Shown here: positions 1 to 8,769 of the stretch, piece by piece
Layout: each line of letters begins with the position of its first letter
Numbering within the stretch: position 1 is the stretch's first letter
NCBI RefSeq assembly: GCF_036203305.1
Contig: NZ_CP108131.1
Span: 8,246,001-8,310,000, forward strand
DNA length: 64,000 nucleotides
Direction of reading: 5' to 3'
Source: Streptomyces sp. NBC_00190
GTDB lineage: Bacteria; Actinomycetota; Actinomycetes; Streptomycetales; Streptomycetaceae
Made by a program: the position numbers and the translations under genes
The notes under the pieces: generated by a model
Seen by the model: only the letters and a program-made list of their open reading frames with translations
Told to the model about the DNA's origin: nothing
The model's database searches: none

Positions 1-159
1 AGCACCGTTGCGGTGGGCGCGTTCTCCCTCAAGGACGGCTACGGCTCCTGGGGCGCCCCCGCCCCCGTGGACCCCTCGACGCTGACCGGAGCCCGGGTCC
101 TCGCCGCCGACGGATCCGTCCTGGCCACAGCGCGGTTCCCGGCCGCCGACCGCTCATGA
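1..159 (+). CDS. C-terminal end of an unidentified protein (partial)
   Basis: Frame 1 is open from the first base and ends with TGA at 157-159, giving the last 52 residues of a protein that starts outside the window. The residues are rich in Ala, Gly and Pro and end in FPAADRS. Third positions are almost all G or C, as expected for real coding sequence here. No family could be recognised from this tail. The next gene begins about 20 bases downstream on the same strand, so the two may be co-transcribed. Confidence 0.6.
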   Translation, partial: STVAVGAFSLKDGYGSWGAPAPVDPSTLTGARVLAADGSVLATARFPAADRS

Positions 160-181
160 CGTGGAAACCGGAGTCGGACCG

Positions 182-1213
182 ATGACATGGGATTCGCGCA
201 GGTGGGGAAGGGTCGTCGGGCCGGTGGCCGTGGTGGCGGGGGCGGCCACGGCGGTCGCACTGTTCGTCCTGCCGTCGTGCGGGCGCGAGCCGGAGTCAGC
301 GAAGCCACCGACGGCTACGCCGACGCCGCAGCCGACCCCGACCCCGACCCCGACGACGGCGCCGGCCGCCGTCTCTCCGTTCACCGGGCGCCCGGGCCGG
401 ACGGCCCCCGTGCTCGCCGTGAAGATCGACAATGTGGGACCCGCCCGCCCCCACACGGGTCTGGCCGCGGCGGACCTCGTCTACGTCGAGCAGGTCGAGG
501 GCGGCCAGAGCCGGATCCTGGCCGTGTTCTCCTCCCGGGAGCCGCCCGAGGTCGGCCCGGTGCGCAGTGCGCGCCAGTCCGACCTGGAGCTGCTGCGGCA
601 GTTCGGTCGGCCCGCGCTCGCCTACTCCGGTGCGCAGACGGCGCTCAAGCCGCTGATCCGCGCGGCCCCGCTGTACCCGCTGCCGCCGGAAACAGCACCT
701 CGGGCGTATACGCGCGCCCCCTCCCGGCCGGCCCCGCACAACCTGTACCTGAATCCGCGCGCGGCACTGGCCGCGGCCCCGCGGGCGAGCATCGCCAAGG
801 ACATCGGCTTCCGCTTCGGCCCGGCCCCGGCGGGCGGCCGGCAGGTGAACGAGCAGACGGTCCGCTACCCCGCCGCCCGCTTCACCTTCACCTGGTCCGG
901 CACCGGTCACCACTGGCTCGTGTCGATGGACGGCGCCTCGGCCCGGAGCACCGACGCCGGGCGCCTGACCGCGTCCACCGTGGTGGTCCAGCACGTGATG
1001 GTGCATCCCTCGCGGTTCAAGGACCGGCTGGGCGCCGTCTCGCCGTACACCGAGACCGTCGGCAGCGGCTCGGCGCTGGTCCTGCGGGACGGCAAGGGCT
1101 ACGACGCCCGCTGGTCCCGCCCCACTGCCGAGTCCGGCACCTCCTTCACCACCGCTGCCGGCCGACTGAACTTCGCCCCCGGTCAGACCTGGATCGTGTT
1201 CACCGGCAGCTGA
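182..1213 (+). CDS. DUF3048 (YerB-like) lipoprotein
   Basis: Predicted exported lipoprotein of about 343 residues. The first 30 residues form a hydrophobic signal ending in LPSC, a plausible lipobox, followed by a Thr/Pro linker. The rest matches DUF3048: an AVKIDN stretch, then VYVEQVEGG and VGPVRSARQSDLELL, typical of the YerB family. Function in the family is not established; a cell-envelope role is inferred from export. The ATG at 182 is preferred over the in-frame GTG at 161 because GGAG lies 8 bases before it. It follows the previous gene closely. Its last 14 bases overlap a decayed minus-strand gene. Confidence 0.85.
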   Translation: MTWDSRRWGRVVGPVAVVAGAATAVALFVLPSCGREPESAKPPTATPTPQPTPTPTPTTAPAAVSPFTGRPGRTAPVLAVKIDNVGPARPHTGLAAADLVYVEQVEGGQSRILAVFSSREPPEVGPVRSARQSDLELLRQFGRPALAYSGAQTALKPLIRAAPLYPLPPETAPRAYTRAPSRPAPHNLYLNPRAALAAAPRASIAKDIGFRFGPAPAGGRQVNEQTVRYPAARFTFTWSGTGHHWLVSMDGASARSTDAGRLTASTVVVQHVMVHPSRFKDRLGAVSPYTETVGSGSALVLRDGKGYDARWSRPTAESGTSFTTAAGRLNFAPGQTWIVFTGS

Positions 1214-1445
1214 GGCGCCACCTCTCCAGCTGGGCCAAGAGGCCGTTCACCCCCGCGGCCCAGCAGGCGCCCGGGCCCGCGCAGTCCACGGTGCCGAAGG
1301 AGCCGGCGTCCAGCGCCCGCCACGTGCGGCCGGCGTCGTACGTGATGTCCGTGCCGGTCGGCCCGCTGCCGGCGCGGTGCGCGCGTACGAGAGCCAGGCC
1401 ACGCCCGACCGGTAGGCGGGCGGCGGTGTCGTGGCGGGTGCCCAG
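1200..1445 (-). pseudogene. Remnant of a BNR/Ycf48-like beta-propeller secreted protein
   Basis: On the minus strand one frame reads AYRSGVAWLSYAR and a second, shifted frame continues GPTGTDITYDAGRTW and GTVDCAGPGACWAAG to a stop at 1200. Together these look like the last blades of the secreted propeller proteins common in Streptomyces, where DxGRTW and DCA..G.CWA motifs recur. The frame changes once and no start is present, so this is a C-terminal scrap converging on the upstream gene. Family identity is from memory of the motif pattern. Confidence 0.55.
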
Positions 1446-1504
1446 CTGCCGCCGCCGAGAATTTGGGCTCCTGACGTGAGCAGAGGGCCCAACACCGCCT
1501 TTCG

Positions 1505-1612
1505 GACCTGTTCGGCCTGGCTGGCTGGTCGAAGGGAGAGCTCGCGAGGCTGGTCAACCGGCAGGCGGCGGCCGTGGGCCACCGCCAGCTGGCGACCCGA
1601 CACCTCGCGGGT
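1505..1612 (+). pseudogene. Short remnant of an HTH-type regulator
   Basis: One plus-strand frame reads WSKGELARLVNRQAAAVGH, closely resembling the helix-turn-helix segment of a large Streptomyces family of XRE-like regulators, in which an SRVRRWI segment normally follows. Here the frame is lost just after RQLAT. Only about 35 codons survive and there is no start. It lies between two other gene scraps, consistent with a degraded region. Confidence 0.45.
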
Positions 1613-1713
1613 GGGGTCCGTAAAGTTAACGGCCCTGCCTCATACCCGGTGGTGACGCAGTGCCGTGAGGAGTCGCTGGCGTTCGCGCCCCGAGACGACC
1701 CAACTGGCTCCCA

Positions 1714-1850
1714 GGATCGTGGACTTCGCTGAACTCCTGACGCCTCGTGCAGGAAACTCCGACGGACTCTCCCACTGGATCGTTCAGGTCCGCGGAGCCG
1801 GTCTGCCCCATCTGCACGCCTTCACCAGGGGCCTGGACCGAGCTCTCGAC
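1714..1850 (+). pseudogene. ISL3-family transposase remnant
   Basis: A frame reads DFAELLTPRAG, then WIVQVRGAGLPHLHAFTRGL, resembling the late part of ISL3-type (IS204/IS1001/IS1165) transposases, where a LPxLHxFTRGLD segment precedes the conserved TEG region. The TEG region and everything after it is missing, and no inverted repeats were found nearby. The remnant sits about 110 bases before the HAD-M28 gene. Confidence 0.5.
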
Positions 1851-1963
1851 CGGAGAAAGTCACTTACGCCAATCGGGTACAGGCGGAGGGTCTCGCGCAG
1901 TGGACGGACGAGTCACGGGCAGAGGACGGGGGAGGGAACCCCCACACTTCGGAGGCGCTTCAC

Positions 1964-3943
1964 ATGTCCGTGCTCTTCTTCGACATCGGGGCCACTCTGG
2001 CGGATGCCCGCGTGGAGCCCGTCGGCTCACTGACGCTCAGGCCCCGGCCCCGGGTGGTCGCCGTCCTCGATGCCTTCCGTGACGTACGCAAGGGCATCAT
2101 TTCCAACCCAGGGCCGGGCGACGGTGCGGACGAACGGGCGGCGGCGGCCCTCGAGGAGGCGTTCCCCGGCCGGTTCACGGACGCGAGTCTTGTGCACTGG
2201 GGTGTGAAGGACAGCCGCAGGCTCTTCGATCTGGCGGTCGCGAGCACCGGGGGTGCGCCGGCCGACGACTGTGTGTTCGTGGGCGAGGATGCCCAGGAGA
2301 GGGCGTTCGCGCGGGAGGCGGGAATGCGTACGGCTCCGCATCCGGTGTTCGCCCTCGCCGCGGTGGAGAACCGTCCCGTGCTCTTCGCGCGGATCGGGCT
2401 GCCGGACGGCCGGGGCCTGCCGGAGCTGGCCGCGGCGGCGGAGACGACCGAGGTCGTTCCCGTGCATGTGGCCTCGGACCGGCTCGTGCTCGTCATGGCG
2501 AGCGCACTCGGTGCCGAAGCGCTCGAACGCGCCGGGTTCACCGTGGACCGGCGCGAACCGGTGGAGGACAGGGCGGCCTTCCTGATCCGCGACGACCGTC
2601 CGGTCACGGAGTCCGAGTCGCTCGCGGACTCCGCAGACACCGCGGGGTCGGCGACCGTAGCGGCGCGGCGCGCCACGGCCGCATACGGCTTCATCGCCGA
2701 CGCCCTGGCCGGGAGGGGTGCCCCGCCGGCCGCCCTGCTCGGGCCCGCACCGGGTGGTGTGTATCTCGCCGTGCCCGCCGGAGCGCCGGTCGAGGAGGTG
2801 CACCGGCCGGGTGCCAAGCCCGGACACACGGAAGGCCTGCTGCCGGACCCGACGCTCCTCTCGCGGCCCGGCGAGGCTCAGTCGGACGTGCTCACCGGCG
2901 CAGCGGCCGGAAACCCGCGCCCGGGCCGGCCCGGCGCGGCGTCCGGCAACGGCCTCCCGTCCCCCGAGACGATCGCCGCGGTGCGGGCGACGGTGACCTC
3001 CGAGGCCCTGCTGGGCCATGTGGCGCGTATCTCCGGCGTGAAGCCACTGGTCGAGGGCGAGTCACTGACGGTCCGCAGCAGGGACGCGGCGGCCGAGGAC
3101 AACGCGCGGGTCGTCGAGGCGCTGGCCCGCCGGTTCCGGGAACTCGGGCTGCACGTCCGGCGGCACCCGTTCCGGTGGCGGGGACGACAGCTGTTCAACC
3201 TGGAAGCCGAGCACCGGGTCGCCGGGGCGGACTCCACCGTCCTCATCACGGCCCACCTGGATTCGACCGCGTCCAGCGGTGACTTCGAGGACGCGAACGG
3301 CGAACCCCGCCCCTACGACCCGGCGGTGGACCCCGCACCGGGAGCCGATGACGACGGAAGCGGGACGGCGGGGGTCATGGCCGCGGCCGAATGTCTGGCC
3401 GCCCTGCTCGCGGACGGCAGGCAGCCGACCCGCAACGTGCGCTTCGTGCTCTTCAACGCCGAGGAACAGGGCCTCGTCGGCAGCAAGTTCTACGCACGGG
3501 CCGCCGCCGCGGAGGGCGACCGTATCGCCGGGGTCTTCCAGATGGACATGATCGCGGGACTGCAGCGGGGCAGCACGCCCAAGGTCGAGATCCACGCGGG
3601 ATCCTCCGTACCGGGCCCGGTCGTGGGGGCTTCCGACGCGCTCGGCCACCTCGTCGCACGCACCGTACCCGCCTTCGATCCCGCGGTGACCGTCCAGCAC
3701 CTCACGGGCCCCGACGACCCGGCAGTGGGACGCAGCGACCACGCGAGCTTCCATGAGCGGGGATGGGCGGCCGTCGCCGTGTCCGAGGACCTCTTCTCCA
3801 CCCCCGACGGCGCGCCGGGGACCGGCACCCGGCAGTACCACACCCCGGGGGACACGCTCCTCGACCAGGACCACGACACCGATTTCGCCGCCACGATCGC
3901 CGGCTCGGTCACCGCGACCGCTCTGACATTCGCCGGGCTGTAG
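1964..3943 (+). CDS. HAD-like domain fused to M28 zinc aminopeptidase
   Basis: 659 residues. Residues 1-135 look like a HAD hydrolase: FFDIGATL (Asp7 as nucleophile, but Gly9 where the acid/base Asp normally sits) and VFVGED near 105-109. Residues 140-330 are a low-similarity linker. Residues 330-659 are an M28 peptidase, with AHLDS (His431), GADDDGSG (Asp462), NAEEQG (Glu500/501), MDM (Asp528) and YHTPGD (His626) as the expected two-zinc site. M28 enzymes cleave N-terminal residues. No signal peptide is visible, so it is probably cytoplasmic, unusual for M28 enzymes. A GGAGG sits before the ATG. The 72-aa gene follows after 24 bases, probably in the same operon. Confidence 0.88.
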   Translation: MSVLFFDIGATLADARVEPVGSLTLRPRPRVVAVLDAFRDVRKGIISNPGPGDGADERAAAALEEAFPGRFTDASLVHWGVKDSRRLFDLAVASTGGAPADDCVFVGEDAQERAFAREAGMRTAPHPVFALAAVENRPVLFARIGLPDGRGLPELAAAAETTEVVPVHVASDRLVLVMASALGAEALERAGFTVDRREPVEDRAAFLIRDDRPVTESESLADSADTAGSATVAARRATAAYGFIADALAGRGAPPAALLGPAPGGVYLAVPAGAPVEEVHRPGAKPGHTEGLLPDPTLLSRPGEAQSDVLTGAAAGNPRPGRPGAASGNGLPSPETIAAVRATVTSEALLGHVARISGVKPLVEGESLTVRSRDAAAEDNARVVEALARRFRELGLHVRRHPFRWRGRQLFNLEAEHRVAGADSTVLITAHLDSTASSGDFEDANGEPRPYDPAVDPAPGADDDGSGTAGVMAAAECLAALLADGRQPTRNVRFVLFNAEEQGLVGSKFYARAAAAEGDRIAGVFQMDMIAGLQRGSTPKVEIHAGSSVPGPVVGASDALGHLVARTVPAFDPAVTVQHLTGPDDPAVGRSDHASFHERGWAAVAVSEDLFSTPDGAPGTGTRQYHTPGDTLLDQDHDTDFAATIAGSVTATALTFAGL

Positions 3944-3967
3944 ACACCGACGGAATGGAGGTCACAT

Positions 3968-4186
3968 ATGGGCACGGACAATGACACGAACCCGGCCTCG
4001 GGCGAGGACGGGCACGAGCAGAACGACGAGGCCGGGCGCCCGGCGACCGAGAAGTACGTCAGCGATCTGCTGGCACGGGGCCAGGCGGTCTTCGAGGGCG
4101 AGGAGCCGACGTCCCGGACGACCCACGTCATCAAGCGCGAGGACGACGGACGGCTCACCGTCCGCCGTCTGCGCTTTTTCAGCTGA
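3968..4186 (+). CDS. 72-aa protein resembling the C-terminus of the adjacent metalloprotease
   Basis: A GGAGG lies 7-8 bases before the ATG, supporting a real gene. Residues 1-28 are acidic and probably disordered. The rest carries YVSDLLARG, THVIKRE, GRLTVRR and a final FFS. The same order (YLEDLLRRG, THEIARS, LALVRR, CFD) occurs at the very end of the minus-strand metalloprotease at 4191-5621, so the two share a small C-terminal domain. The gene lies 24 bases after the M28 peptidase and ends 4 bases from the metalloprotease stop. A role as partner, inhibitor or substrate of a peptidase is inference from this similarity and position. Confidence 0.75.
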   Translation: MGTDNDTNPASGEDGHEQNDEAGRPATEKYVSDLLARGQAVFEGEEPTSRTTHVIKREDDGRLTVRRLRFFS

Positions 4187-4190
4187 CCTC

Positions 4191-5621
4191 TCAGTCGAAG
4201 CAGCGCCGGACCAGAGCGAGGCCCTCGGTGGTCTCGCTCCGGGCGATCTCGTGGGTCTTGAGCCGGGTGGGGCTGTCGTCCACGACCGCCACGTCGGTAC
4301 GGTGCTCGGCGGGGATCTCGACCCGGCCGCGGCGGAGGAGGTCCTCCAGGTACGACGTGGCGACCTGCTCGGGGTCTGCGGGCCGCACCGAGCCGCCCGC
4401 GGGGTCGGAGCTGGCGATGCCGAACCGGCGAGTCTCCCCGGGGGCGTAGAGGGTGAGCGGTCCCTTGATGCCGTACGCCATCCCTTGGACCGTGACCGTC
4501 GTCAGGCCTTCCTCGTCACGACCGCCCGGCGTCGCCTCGGCCACGGCGGCGCCTCGGCGTGTCAACTCCGTTGCGGTGAGGGACGTGGCAGCGCCCAAGG
4601 AGAGAATTCCGTGGCGGGTGAACGCCGAGCGCAGGGACGGACCGTACTTGCCGCCGTTGCGACGCTGGTCCGCAGCGATCATGTGGCCCGCGACCTGCGC
4701 GTAGTAGCCGGACACCACCGGCGCGGCCACGACGGCGTCCACCAGCAGCTGGCCGGCGATCCGGGCCGCCTCGGCCAGAGCGGCCTGGTCCTGGCTGTCC
4801 TGCTGACGGAAGATCCCCGCGACGATCTTCAGGAACGCGCCGCTGAACACCCGGGAGAACGAGTGGGTCTCGCTGGTGAGCATGTTCCCGGGTCCGAGCG
4901 GTGGCAGGTGCACCGGGTCGCGGTAGAAGAAGTGGTTGGACATGTTGCGCAGGCAGTCCGGTTCGGCCGCGTCCGGTTGGACCTTGCGTACCGCCCAGCC
5001 CAGTTGCTCGGCCAGCCGCGACACGCGAGAGGACTGCTCGAGGCTGCCCTGCGTCTGGGTCAGGACGGTGATCCGCAGCGACTCCAGCTGGAGTGCGGTC
5101 AGCAGCGCGCTGATGTCACCGAACGCCTCGTGGAGGGCGTCGGACTCGTGCATCGCCGCGTTGAACAGTTGGGGGCGCAGGGCGTCCAGGACCGCGTGGC
5201 CCAACTCGTGCCGGACGATCTCGGGGCTCTGGCCCGAGAAGACGTCCACTCCTTCCACCCTCTGGTGAAAGAACTTCAAGCCTCGCCGGTCGTAGAAGGC
5301 GTTGAGGTCGACTCCCTCGTCGAGATGCACGGTCAGGACACGTCCGACCGACGGGACCCACTGAGTTCCCGTGGGAACCAGCGGACCCCAGGTTTGGCAA
5401 CCCGTGCTCAACGCGTGGGCCGCCACCCAGTAGCGGAAGGCCGGCGTGCCCGGCCCGGCACTGTCCGGGTGCGGCGCGGCCTCGGCGATGGCCGTCGGAA
5501 AGGGCTGTGTGTCGAGCTGGGGCACCGGGTGTCGCACCGGCACATTTTCCTGCAGAGGAGCTCCGGGATCGTCCTCGTACACCAGAACTGTCTGGGTCGT
5601 CGCGTGCTGCTGCACGGTCAT
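4191..5621 (-). CDS. M4-like zinc metalloprotease (HExxH gluzincin)
   Basis: 476 residues. HELGH at 138-142 supplies the two His ligands and catalytic Glu; HEAFGD at 164-169 supplies the third ligand Glu165 and the Asp that supports it, an arrangement like thermolysin (M4). There is no signal peptide or membrane segment, whereas classical M4 enzymes are secreted with a propeptide, so this one is probably intracellular. The last 55 residues resemble the neighbouring 72-aa protein. GGAG precedes the ATG by about 5 bases. The gene is convergent with the M28/72-aa operon. Substrate unknown. Confidence 0.8.
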   Translation of the reverse strand: MTVQQHATTQTVLVYEDDPGAPLQENVPVRHPVPQLDTQPFPTAIAEAAPHPDSAGPGTPAFRYWVAAHALSTGCQTWGPLVPTGTQWVPSVGRVLTVHLDEGVDLNAFYDRRGLKFFHQRVEGVDVFSGQSPEIVRHELGHAVLDALRPQLFNAAMHESDALHEAFGDISALLTALQLESLRITVLTQTQGSLEQSSRVSRLAEQLGWAVRKVQPDAAEPDCLRNMSNHFFYRDPVHLPPLGPGNMLTSETHSFSRVFSGAFLKIVAGIFRQQDSQDQAALAEAARIAGQLLVDAVVAAPVVSGYYAQVAGHMIAADQRRNGGKYGPSLRSAFTRHGILSLGAATSLTATELTRRGAAVAEATPGGRDEEGLTTVTVQGMAYGIKGPLTLYAPGETRRFGIASSDPAGGSVRPADPEQVATSYLEDLLRRGRVEIPAEHRTDVAVVDDSPTRLKTHEIARSETTEGLALVRRCFD

Positions 5622-5989
5622 TGCCGCTCCAGGGGAGAAGGGGGGAGCCGAGAGGCGGTGGATGCACCACCGACCGGGCTCCGGGGGGAATAGTCCCTTA
5701 TGCCCAGTACGCGGCGTATGCCCCTATGTGTCAACCCGAACACGGCGGGTGACCGTGGAGCGTGCGAGCACGTCGAGCCGCCTCACCTCCGCATCCGCGA
5801 GCCGGTTCGCCCCCGCCGCCACGTTCTCGACGAGGTGGTCGGGGTTTCCCGTGCCGGGATCGGTCGACCTGGCGGCCCGTGATCGCCGCCACCCCGTTCG
5901 ACCACCCCGGCCGTACCGTGCTCCTGTCCGACCATGCAATCGGCCTGCGGATGCTGTCCGCGCGCGTCGGCGGGGCCGGCCGGGCGAAG
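5622..5989. other. Upstream region of the metalloprotease; no clear gene
   Basis: About 370 bases. It must hold the promoter of the minus-strand metalloprotease. A plus-strand frame reading VIAATPFDHPGRTVLL (around 5880-5930) looks coding by codon use but was not recognised and has no start. Confidence 0.4.
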
Positions 5990-6445
5990 AGGCCGCGACC
6001 CTGAAGGCACTGATTCCGGGTGCCCACGTGCTGCCAGGCCCCATACGGGAGACCGCGCTCGCCGCGCCGCCCCACCACCAGGTGGCGCACTTTGCCTGCC
6101 ACGTCTGGGCACTGCGGACCGACCAGGCCCGCAGCCGCCTGGCCCTCCACGACCACCTGATGGCTCTGCTGACCGTTATCGACATCGGCGCCGTGCGCCT
6201 GAAGGGCGGCCTGGCCTTCCTGTCGGCCTGTGACACCGCCGTCGGCAGCCCCTGGCTCGCGGACCAAGCCGTCCGCATCACCGGCGCCTTCCACCTCGCA
6301 GGCCCCCCTACCTGATCGGCGCCCTGTGGCGCGTCGTCGAGGACGCCACCCGGGGCATCGCCGAGAGCTTCTACAGCCACCTGACTGACGACGGTGCCAA
6401 CCCGCCCGACGCCAGCGGCTCTGCCGAGGTCCTGCGCCACCGGAG
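5990..6445 (+). pseudogene. CHAT-domain protease remnant
   Basis: The plus frame reads HHQVAHFACH, then SRLALHDH, LTVIDIG, LAFLSACDTAVGSP and VRITGAFHLAG, the His and Cys blocks of a CHAT (caspase-like) peptidase. At about 6305 the frame shifts by one base and continues YLIGALWRVVED and IAESFYSHLTDDG. Only the C-terminal domain survives; the TPR-rich N-terminal region usual in these proteins is absent and there is no start. CHAT proteins act in bacterial conflict and regulated cell-death systems. An intact caspase-fold gene occurs at the other end of the window. Confidence 0.7.
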
Positions 6446-6610
6446 GGCGTCGGGCCGTGACTGCGGCTTCCTCCTGTTCCAAGCGCTCGATCGCCTTGCG
6501 GACCTGGGAAAGCTGCCAGTCGAGCCGACTTTCGACCGCCCGATACCGGGACGGCCGCACTCGCACGTTTTGGTCTATATGTTCGATTACGGGTAGGCGG
6601 CCACTCTGAT
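6445..6610 (-). pseudogene. Remnant of a coiled-coil hypothetical protein
   Basis: The minus strand reads PVIEHIDQNVRVRPSRYRAV and continues WQLSQVRKAIERLEQEEAAV, a charged heptad-like helix. It resembles the start of a small Streptomyces hypothetical family recalled from memory. No stop or start frames it and it abuts the CHAT remnant, so it is probably truncated. Confidence 0.35.
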
Positions 6611-6654
6611 TCGCCAGAGCGCCATGCCCTCGTTGCGTAGATATTCTGTGAAGT

Positions 6655-7746
6655 GTGATCCAGTCTGGACGGCCGCGGCTCCGTCGGCGCCCCGGCCCGG
6701 GAAGACTTGTGCGGCTGTCGCCGGTCATCCTGACCGTCGTCATCGCCAGCCTGGCATACTCCACTCCGCCGGAACTGGCCTTCAGTCGCCTCCTGCCCGC
6801 GGCGCCGGCCCTCGCCGCTGCCATGTGGCCGGTACTCCCCACCGTCCTGCTCGGGACGGTCTGCCTCATGCTGATGATCGGCCTCAGCCTCGTCTTCCCC
6901 GATCTGGGGACGTGGTGGACGGCGGCGGGGATCATCGCGGTCACCGTGGCCGCCGCGTACGGAAGCCATGTCCGGCTCCAGCGCGAGCGCACCCTCTTTC
7001 AGGTGCGGCTCGTCGCCGACGCGGCGCAGCAGGTGGTGCTGAGCCCCATGCCACGCCGCTTCGGCAGCATCGAGATCGAGTCCCTGTATCTCGCGGCCGC
7101 GGCGGAGGCCCGCATCGGCGGGGACTTCTACGAGGTGGTCGACACGCCATACGGGGTCAGGCTGCTCATCGGTGACGTGCGGGGCAAGGGCCTGCCGGCA
7201 GTGGGGGCGGCCGCGGCGATCGTCAACGCCTTCCGGGAGGCGGCCTACGGCGAGGCCGACATGGTCAACGTCGCACGCCGGCTGGACGCCAGCAGCACCC
7301 GTTACAACGCCGCGTTTCCCCCCGAGGGGCCGATGGAGCGCTTCGCCACCGCTCTTCTCGTCGAGATCCCGCACGAGGGCAGACGTATCAACATCCTCAA
7401 CTGCGGACACCCCCCGCCGCTGCTCCTGAACCGCAGGAAACTCCGTGTCCTCGGGTCAGCCACCCCATCGCCACTCCTCAGCCTCGCGGAGCTGATCGGC
7501 GATCACTACAACGTCGACACCTTCGACTTCGCCCCCGGCGACCTGCTGCTCCTCTATACCGATGGGATCGCCGAGGCCCGCGACCGCGACGGCGAGTTCT
7601 TCCCGCTGGCAGCTTGGATGCGCCGCCAGCCCCCGACACCGCCCCGCGAACTGCTCACGGCTCTTCACCGCGATCTCCTCCACTACAGCAGAGGACGCCT
7701 TGACGACGACATCGCCGCCCTCGCCGTACGCCTGCGCGAGCCCTGA
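6655..7746 (+). CDS. Membrane-anchored PP2C/SpoIIE-type serine/threonine phosphatase
   Basis: 363 residues from a GTG start. Residues 20-100 contain two or three membrane segments. The cytoplasmic part from about 115 on is a SpoIIE/PPM phosphatase: SLYLAAAAEARIGGDFYEVV, GDVRGKGL, FATALL, LNCGHPPPLL, GDLLLLYTDGIAEARD and LDDDIAALAVR. The Asp residues in GGDF, GDVRGKG, YTDG and DDD would bind the two metals. Such enzymes dephosphorylate anti-anti-sigma factors in partner-switching systems. No sigma or anti-sigma gene is adjacent, so its partner is unknown. Confidence 0.9.
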   Translation: MIQSGRPRLRRRPGPGRLVRLSPVILTVVIASLAYSTPPELAFSRLLPAAPALAAAMWPVLPTVLLGTVCLMLMIGLSLVFPDLGTWWTAAGIIAVTVAAAYGSHVRLQRERTLFQVRLVADAAQQVVLSPMPRRFGSIEIESLYLAAAAEARIGGDFYEVVDTPYGVRLLIGDVRGKGLPAVGAAAAIVNAFREAAYGEADMVNVARRLDASSTRYNAAFPPEGPMERFATALLVEIPHEGRRINILNCGHPPPLLLNRRKLRVLGSATPSPLLSLAELIGDHYNVDTFDFAPGDLLLLYTDGIAEARDRDGEFFPLAAWMRRQPPTPPRELLTALHRDLLHYSRGRLDDDIAALAVRLREP

Positions 7747-7848
7747 GGCACGGAGTCCCGGTGAGCGGCCCGCACCACTCGAACTCGGTCCACGCCAGGC
7801 GTAGGTGAAGAGCATGTGTACCTGCTCCGCGCCCGTCAGCTGGTGGGG

Positions 7849-8769
7849 TCAGGTGGTGGCCGAGACGCGCAGCAGGTTGTGGTCGGAGACTGCCGTGTCG
7901 AGGGGGAGGGCGTCGGCGCTCGGCGCTTGGAAGTGGGGGGTGCTGAGGAAGAGGTAGTCGAGCTTCTTCGTGCCGAAGGTCGCCTCGCCCGACCGGCATG
8001 CGGACGTGGTGGCGGGTGGGCAGACCGCGCGCTCGAAGTACTCCGGGTCGCTCTCGTCGGCCTCTGTGAAGGACCCGTCGGCGCCGTCCCCTCGCTCCGG
8101 CCGGTAGAAGCGCGACAGGGTGGCGGTGCGTGGGGAGTGGTTGAAGTCCCCGCCCAGAACGACGGTGAATCCTTCGTCCAGCCACTGGCGGGTCTGCGCC
8201 GCGAGCCGGTCTGCTTCGGGCACCGCGAGGGTGCCGTCGTCCCAGTAGAGGTGTACGGAGCAGGACCAGGTGGGCCGGTTGGCCAGGAAGTTCAGGGCGC
8301 AGGGCACCGTGATCGGCTCGCGTTCGCCTCCTACCGTCAGGTCGAGATCGGCCGTCTCCGAGACCGGTCCGCGTACGAGCACCGCGTTCCCGTAGGCGTG
8401 GCCCTCGCAGATGGCCGGGTTCCCGGCCGGGAGGGTGGCGGAGTGGAACCCGGTGTAGCCGAGCGGGCCCAGCCGGTCGAGGAGGGCAAGGTACTGGTGC
8501 TCGCACACCTCCTGGAGGAAGAGCTGGTCGGCACCCCAGCCTCCGGGATCGGCCTCGGCGACCACGGCGGCGATCCGGCGTGCCGGGTCGTACGGGGGAA
8601 GGCTGCACATGTTGCCGCAGATGTTGTAGCTGGTCAGCCGGATCGTCCCGGCAGCGGTGACGGCTTCGGTGGCAGGGGCCGCGGCAGCGGACGGTCCAGG
8701 CGGGACGAGGGCACAGAACGCGGCGGCGGAGACGGTGAGGACGGCCAGGGAGGCAGGGGTTCGACGCAC
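7849..8769 (-). CDS. Secreted endonuclease/exonuclease/phosphatase family protein
   Basis: 306 residues, GTG start. A 34-residue signal peptide ends in AAAAPA. The rest is the EEP fold: LTSYNICGNM, LFLQEV (metal-binding Glu), GGDFNHSP (catalytic Asp/Asn), KLDYLFLS and VSDHNLLRV (catalytic Asp-His). Members cleave nucleic acids, phospholipids or inositol phosphates; the substrate cannot be fixed here. Four cysteines (CGNMCSL, CEH, CEG) suggest disulfides suited to the outside of the cell. It stands alone between the phosphatase and a GNAT gene. Confidence 0.88.
   Translation of the reverse strand: MRRTPASLAVLTVSAAAFCALVPPGPSAAAAPATEAVTAAGTIRLTSYNICGNMCSLPPYDPARRIAAVVAEADPGGWGADQLFLQEVCEHQYLALLDRLGPLGYTGFHSATLPAGNPAICEGHAYGNAVLVRGPVSETADLDLTVGGEREPITVPCALNFLANRPTWSCSVHLYWDDGTLAVPEADRLAAQTRQWLDEGFTVVLGGDFNHSPRTATLSRFYRPERGDGADGSFTEADESDPEYFERAVCPPATTSACRSGEATFGTKKLDYLFLSTPHFQAPSADALPLDTAVSDHNLLRVSATT

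Noticed and set aside
1665..2033. A 122-codon plus-strand frame covering the ISL3 remnant
   Set aside because: Only its middle resembles a transposase; the rest runs into the HAD-M28 gene in another frame, so it is not an intact gene.
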